Assembly: GCA_963556145.1 (NCBI GenBank)
Contig: OY744470.1
Span: forward strand, 1,302,001-1,366,000
Reading direction: 5' to 3'
Length of the DNA stretch: 64,000 nucleotides
From: Hygrocybe punicea
Lineage: Eukaryota; Basidiomycota; Agaricomycetes; Agaricales; Hygrophoraceae
Made by a program: the position numbers and the translations under genes. Position 1 is the first letter of the stretch; each line of letters opens with the position of its first letter. Of this stretch, positions 60,306-64,000 are shown piece by piece. The notes under the pieces were generated by a model, which was not told the DNA's origin, ran no database searches, and saw only the letters and a program-made list of their open reading frames with translations.

Positions 60306-61089
60306 TCAAGTCGCTGCCTGATTCACTCGTAGTTGGTTTTGTTCTCTCTCTCTCTTGTCATACAGCCTCACCGTCGCAACATCTCTTGCGACCTTCTCTA
60401 CCCTCGCCCTTCGCCGCCTCTTATTGAGATGAGACCAATCCTCGCCACGACCCACCTCGGCCACGACCCCTGCCCGCCCCTGCTGCTCACATGGCCGCGC
60501 AACTGGACGCATTGTCGGGGCGCGCCACAACCAGCTGTCCACCGGAGCTGCAAGGGATGCGGCATTGGCTTTTCGGCCGGCTTTGGTCATGGTGTTCAGA
60601 CGCTGTTGGACCTCTGATGCGTCGAGCGTGCGCTTTGTATGAATCTTTTCAACTTTATGTTGCGCATGGAGGGCCGGGAGGATAACTTTTTTCAGGTACC
60701 TTGAGGGCGGAAACAAAAAAAAAAAAGGTTCGTTGAGATATATTGCCTGCATGCATGATGACGCACCGGACGGATCGTATTGGGTGCTCAGGGTTTGGGG
60801 GTTGTGGAGGCTCCTCCCGCTGCTTGTCACCACGCCTTCCGTTCGCAGATTCAAGCCGAGGTCGGTTCTGGTGCGCCGCCGCCGCCGCAGGATTCTTATT
60901 GTCGGGTTTCCGATCCAACGCTAACTTGTAAATCTCCTTGGTCGAGAGGGGGCTTGGATTTGTCGCGATGATGTCGTTGATGATTCTGAGGGCTTGGCTG
61001 GATGGATGGGCAATCCATTGCCGGAGACGGTTGGCGCCGCTCATTAGGTTAATGTTTGGCAGTGTTGGTGTTCGATCCGAATTAGTCAT
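60306..61089 (-). CDS. Unknown basic protein
   Basis: Not recognised. ATG at 61089 (MTNSDRTPTLPNINLMSG). One intron near 60700-60780 joins HPIRSVR to YLKKVILPALHAQHKVEKI in frame. The N-terminal part looks like a small helical domain (ALRIINDIIATNPSPLSTKE), the middle is Pro/Ala/Arg-rich, and the C-terminus is strongly basic and helical (LNKRRRRARVEKVARD). Total about 235 residues. The LSTKEIYKLAL and YLKKVILPAL motifs and high basicity could suit a mitochondrial ribosome-associated protein, but this is only a guess. Shares its upstream region with the divergent MYND gene. Confidence 0.65.
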
Positions 61090-61228
61090 GTGACCTCGCG
61101 AGTCCCCAAAGCTTTACAATAGACGGCATTTATACTCGACAAGCAGTTTGTAAGGGCATCTGCAGGTTGGACGTAGCTGACCCAGCTCTGGGGTTTTACA
61201 GTCAATTCGAGCGCTACCTCATACTGTC

Positions 61229-63088
61229 ATGCCAGCTGATCTACCCAATCGCAATACCCCCCTGAGCGCCATCATCGGCCAAGCATGTTACAGGTGCTTC
61301 AAACCCGAATCCGGGACCACGACGTTGTTACGATGCTCTGTGTGTCGACGAGTGAGCTATTGCGATGTCGGTACGTGGTTCGTCTGTGTACTTTCACCAG
61401 CACATTCACTATGTTTTTTTTTTGTTTCTACTAGTCTGCCAAAAATCGGACTGGAATGATCACAAAACATTTTGCAAAGCCTTTAGTGCGCTCGAAACGG
61501 ATGCAGCCTATCGAGCACTCATGTGTTTCTCCTTGGCCGACGCTGCAAGCACGGATCTCGAATTCCTCAACCACCTCTCTGAGCAACAAGCACGTAACAA
61601 ACTTCATGTGCTCCAGCTTGCAGTCGGCCGATCCATGACTGTCCTGGAACGCAACATGGTCGGCTGGGAACCGAAGTGCATGGCATGGTAAGCTGGCCTT
61701 TTAAAATAATCAGCGGGATACGGAGTTCACAATCGAATAGCACCCGTACAGATCAGCTTATGCGTATGGAATCGATGGAATCTACGTGTCCTCCGCGCAC
61801 CTTGAAACCTTGCCCGAGCTGCAAAACATCGTTTTGCTGCTCTGACGCTCACTGGGAAGCTGCTCGAGCCGTGCACGCTGATCGCCCATCCGAGGACGGA
61901 CATGATGGTCTCACGCAGTGCCAGATGAACAAAGAAATTCGTACCGACATCCGCTTTGCCGATTTCATTTCAGCAGCGCCCGGTAACACATTGGGAACAT
62001 TTGTGTGGTCGCCTGCACGCGTCAAATCTACTTATACACCGCTCGCTGGTGCCAATTCGTTCGACGAGATCGAAACCGAACTCAGCCAGGAACTCGGCTT
62101 TCCGACGGGTTTTGATACCGCTCCGTTCGTGCGTGCAGCGTCGAAAGCGTTGTCCATGCCGATGACTATCCTATGGTCGCTCGAACGGCTCTTTGACGAT
62201 GAATCGTGGACGCGAAGGGAAACCCTCACTATACATGTGCGTTACTTGTTTTGTCATTTTCTCCTCGCAGTCACTGAAGCGCTCCATTAGATTCTCGGAG
62301 CCTCCGAGCCTGAAGTCATACACGGTCAAGTTTTTGAGGAGATCCTTCATCGGCTCCCCGCCGTCATGAACCTCGATGTATGTTTCGCCAACGTCCCCCC
62401 CCGTCTTATTTGCTAACGTGGCTACCCAGCTTGTCTTGATAGGTCCTGGTCTATCGTCGTACCTCAATTCGCAGGAACGGGATAAGCCCATACCAATGGA
62501 CACCTGCCCGTACGTTGTTTTGGTTCCGTGGAACTCGAAAGTTCGGGGCTGATCAGATTGTTTTGCTAGCAACTGTCATCAACGGAATCGCAAACGCACC
62601 CACTACCTGCATGACGTGTAAATGCGTGTTCTCCGTTCTCATGGAGCCGTGCTGACCCTGGTGGTGTGTTCCAGCACGTACCACGATTACGTCTGCAAAC
62701 TCGGCAGCAGCTTTGTGCAGCCAGACCTCGCCATCGCGTTCAACTCAGGCTCGTCGCAGGAAGACTGCGAGTCTTGGCAGCCAACGTTCGCTCTCCTCGC
62801 CGAACGAAAGATCGCCACTGTCTTCACGGTACTTTGACCCGTTCTTTCCCTCCCTCTCCGATTCTACTCTAGAGTGCGGTGACTTGCTGATATAAATCTA
62901 TGCATCAGGCATACAACCGCGAAGAAGCCGAGGCCGAGGCGAGGCTCCTTGAAAAGGCGGGAGGATGCCTCGTGCCTCAGCTCGGCCCACGAAGGAATCC
63001 TTGGGGTAGTATGATCGCACACGTTGAACCGAACAAGGTGGTAGGGTTCTACGCTGCCAATGGTTGGTTGGCGGGGGGCTTTAGGTGA
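61229..63088 (+). CDS. MYND zinc finger / MSS51-like protein
   Basis: Resembles the MSS51 group (yeast Mss51 is a mitochondrial translational activator of COX1), but fungi carry several paralogs, so the exact role is open. ATG at 61229. The MYND finger spans exons 1-2: ACYRCFKPES, LRCSVCRRVSYCD, then after an intron CQKSDWNDHKTFC. A second Cys-rich site is in LKPCPSCKTSFCCSDAHW. The C-terminal MSS51-type domain has LTIHILGASEPEV, LDLVLIGPGLSSY, VQPDLAIAFNSG, WQPTFALLAERKIATVFTAY and WGSMIAHVEPNKVVGFYAANGW. Six introns placed by frame continuity (near 61370-61436, 61690-61750, 62235-62292, 62378-62430, 62512-62572, 62829-62908). Stop at 63086-63088. Looks intact. Confidence 0.85.
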
Positions 63089-64000
63089 CCGCGCCCGTGA
63101 ATCACGCGCGAATATTCGGTCTTGGACGCGCACGAAGCCTAGCGGCCAAATAGGCTGACCGTTTTGTATGCATGCATGTTACTCTGCACAATATGAAATT
63201 TGCAATCTCTCATCCAAATACAGTGGAACTAGACGACGACCTTTCTCTCTCTGCAGTACTTCTCGACCTCCTTTCTCAACGTATCTCGCTGTACATTCAC
63301 AATGTTGATGACGTCGTCGCTCCGAGTCTCCCTACAGACGGGAGAGTCAACATAAGGGATCCTGTTATTCTGACCGCAGACAGGCATCAATTGAGCAGCA
63401 GTTATGAAATTATAGAGGATAATCACCGCGTTTCGGGCCTGGGTAGAGGGCAGGTTGCGAGTTAATTTCAGTTTGAATAAATGAATGTAAAAACGGTTAC
63501 CACAAGTTAACCTGAATTTGGGTTAACCTAGCAGGATCGAGTTCGCCGGTTAGATCTCATATCATCAACATCATCACAGACTAGCTTTAGCATCGTCTAC
63601 CGGATTCTATCTACAAGGAAGTCATCTAGATCAACCTGTATTGGACTATGCGACACCACCTAGCTTGACATTATTCTACACTGTCTCTACGTACGATACG
63701 AGATAATCCCAGGCGACCTATTCCCACCTCAGCTTGACAGCCTTACCTAAGTCGTATCAACTGCCTGCCAGCGCCAGCGTGCACTTAGGTATTTTCTTTT
63801 GTTCTCTCCTACTATGTCTAAGGCGCTTGGCAAGAAAAGCAAGGTGCGATTTCGAGTCGTTGTTGCTGCTAGTGCAATATCCTGACACATGAATAGTACG
63901 ATTATCTGAAAGAAAAAGATTGGTGTAAGTGCCATGATTGCGTGAAAGACCACGGACCTCAAGGGCAAAAACTTCCATCATACACTCGGAAGCGACATCG
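63089..64000. other. Right-end stretch without recognised gene
   Basis: Readings are short and lack gene-like context. A GGTTAACC word pair is near 63507-63527. The last 200 bp could belong to a gene outside the window; this cannot be decided here. Confidence 0.35.

Noticed and set aside
60333..60971. Plus-strand ORFs over the unknown basic protein gene
   Set aside because: The minus-strand model has an ATG, a clean intron and a continuous frame; the plus-strand readings are its shadows.
63747..63981. Minus-strand ORFs at the right edge
   Set aside because: Short, overlapping in two frames, without motif or splice support.

Overview
The window is nuclear DNA from a basidiomycete fungus, most likely a mushroom-forming Agaricomycete. 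The evidence is short GT-AG introns in almost every gene, a SIN3 corepressor, an HSPA12-type Hsp70, a DUF6698 gene, a FunK1-like kinase, a MYND/MSS51-like gene, and a Plavaka transposase typical of that class. No rRNA or convincing tRNA gene is visible. All calls come from reading the sequence; no search was run.

Layout: 1-4010 holds a SIN3 gene on the minus strand whose 3' end lies outside the window. At 4242-8182, about 230 bp upstream of the SIN3 start codon, sits a PIF/Harbinger-like transposon with 95-bp terminal inverted repeats (TIRs) and two convergent genes. From 8458 to 18450 is a mostly ordinary gene block: two inverted paralogs of a membrane/coiled-coil family (8458-9811 minus, 13092-14505 plus) around an HSPA12-like gene, then a membrane-anchored SDR and a DUF6698 gene. 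From 18.6 to 24.4 kb are low-confidence coding remnants and a gene broken by two hAT-type MITEs.

From 25.2 to 55 kb the window is repeat-rich. It contains a 5'-truncated Ty3/gypsy element with an antisense accessory gene (25.2-31.1 kb), and a 7.77-kb giant inverted duplication (31126-38895) built of minisatellites, nested MITEs and triplet-repeat ORFs. These are followed by a head-to-head pair of OTT_1508-like deaminase genes, both damaged, a decayed Plavaka transposase, a foldback repeat, a solo LTR-like sequence, and a 1.3-kb hAT-type element carrying CAG-rich repeats. From 55 kb to the end is again a gene block: FunK1-like kinase, GRDP/DUF1399 protein, an unknown basic protein, and a MYND-MSS51-like protein.

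Two themes stand out. One is the large palindrome with near-identical outer arms, diverged inner arms and mismatched flanking sequences. The other is recurrent CpG-to-TpG/CpA damage, seen as in-frame TGA codons where Arg (CGA) is expected, across the accessory genes.
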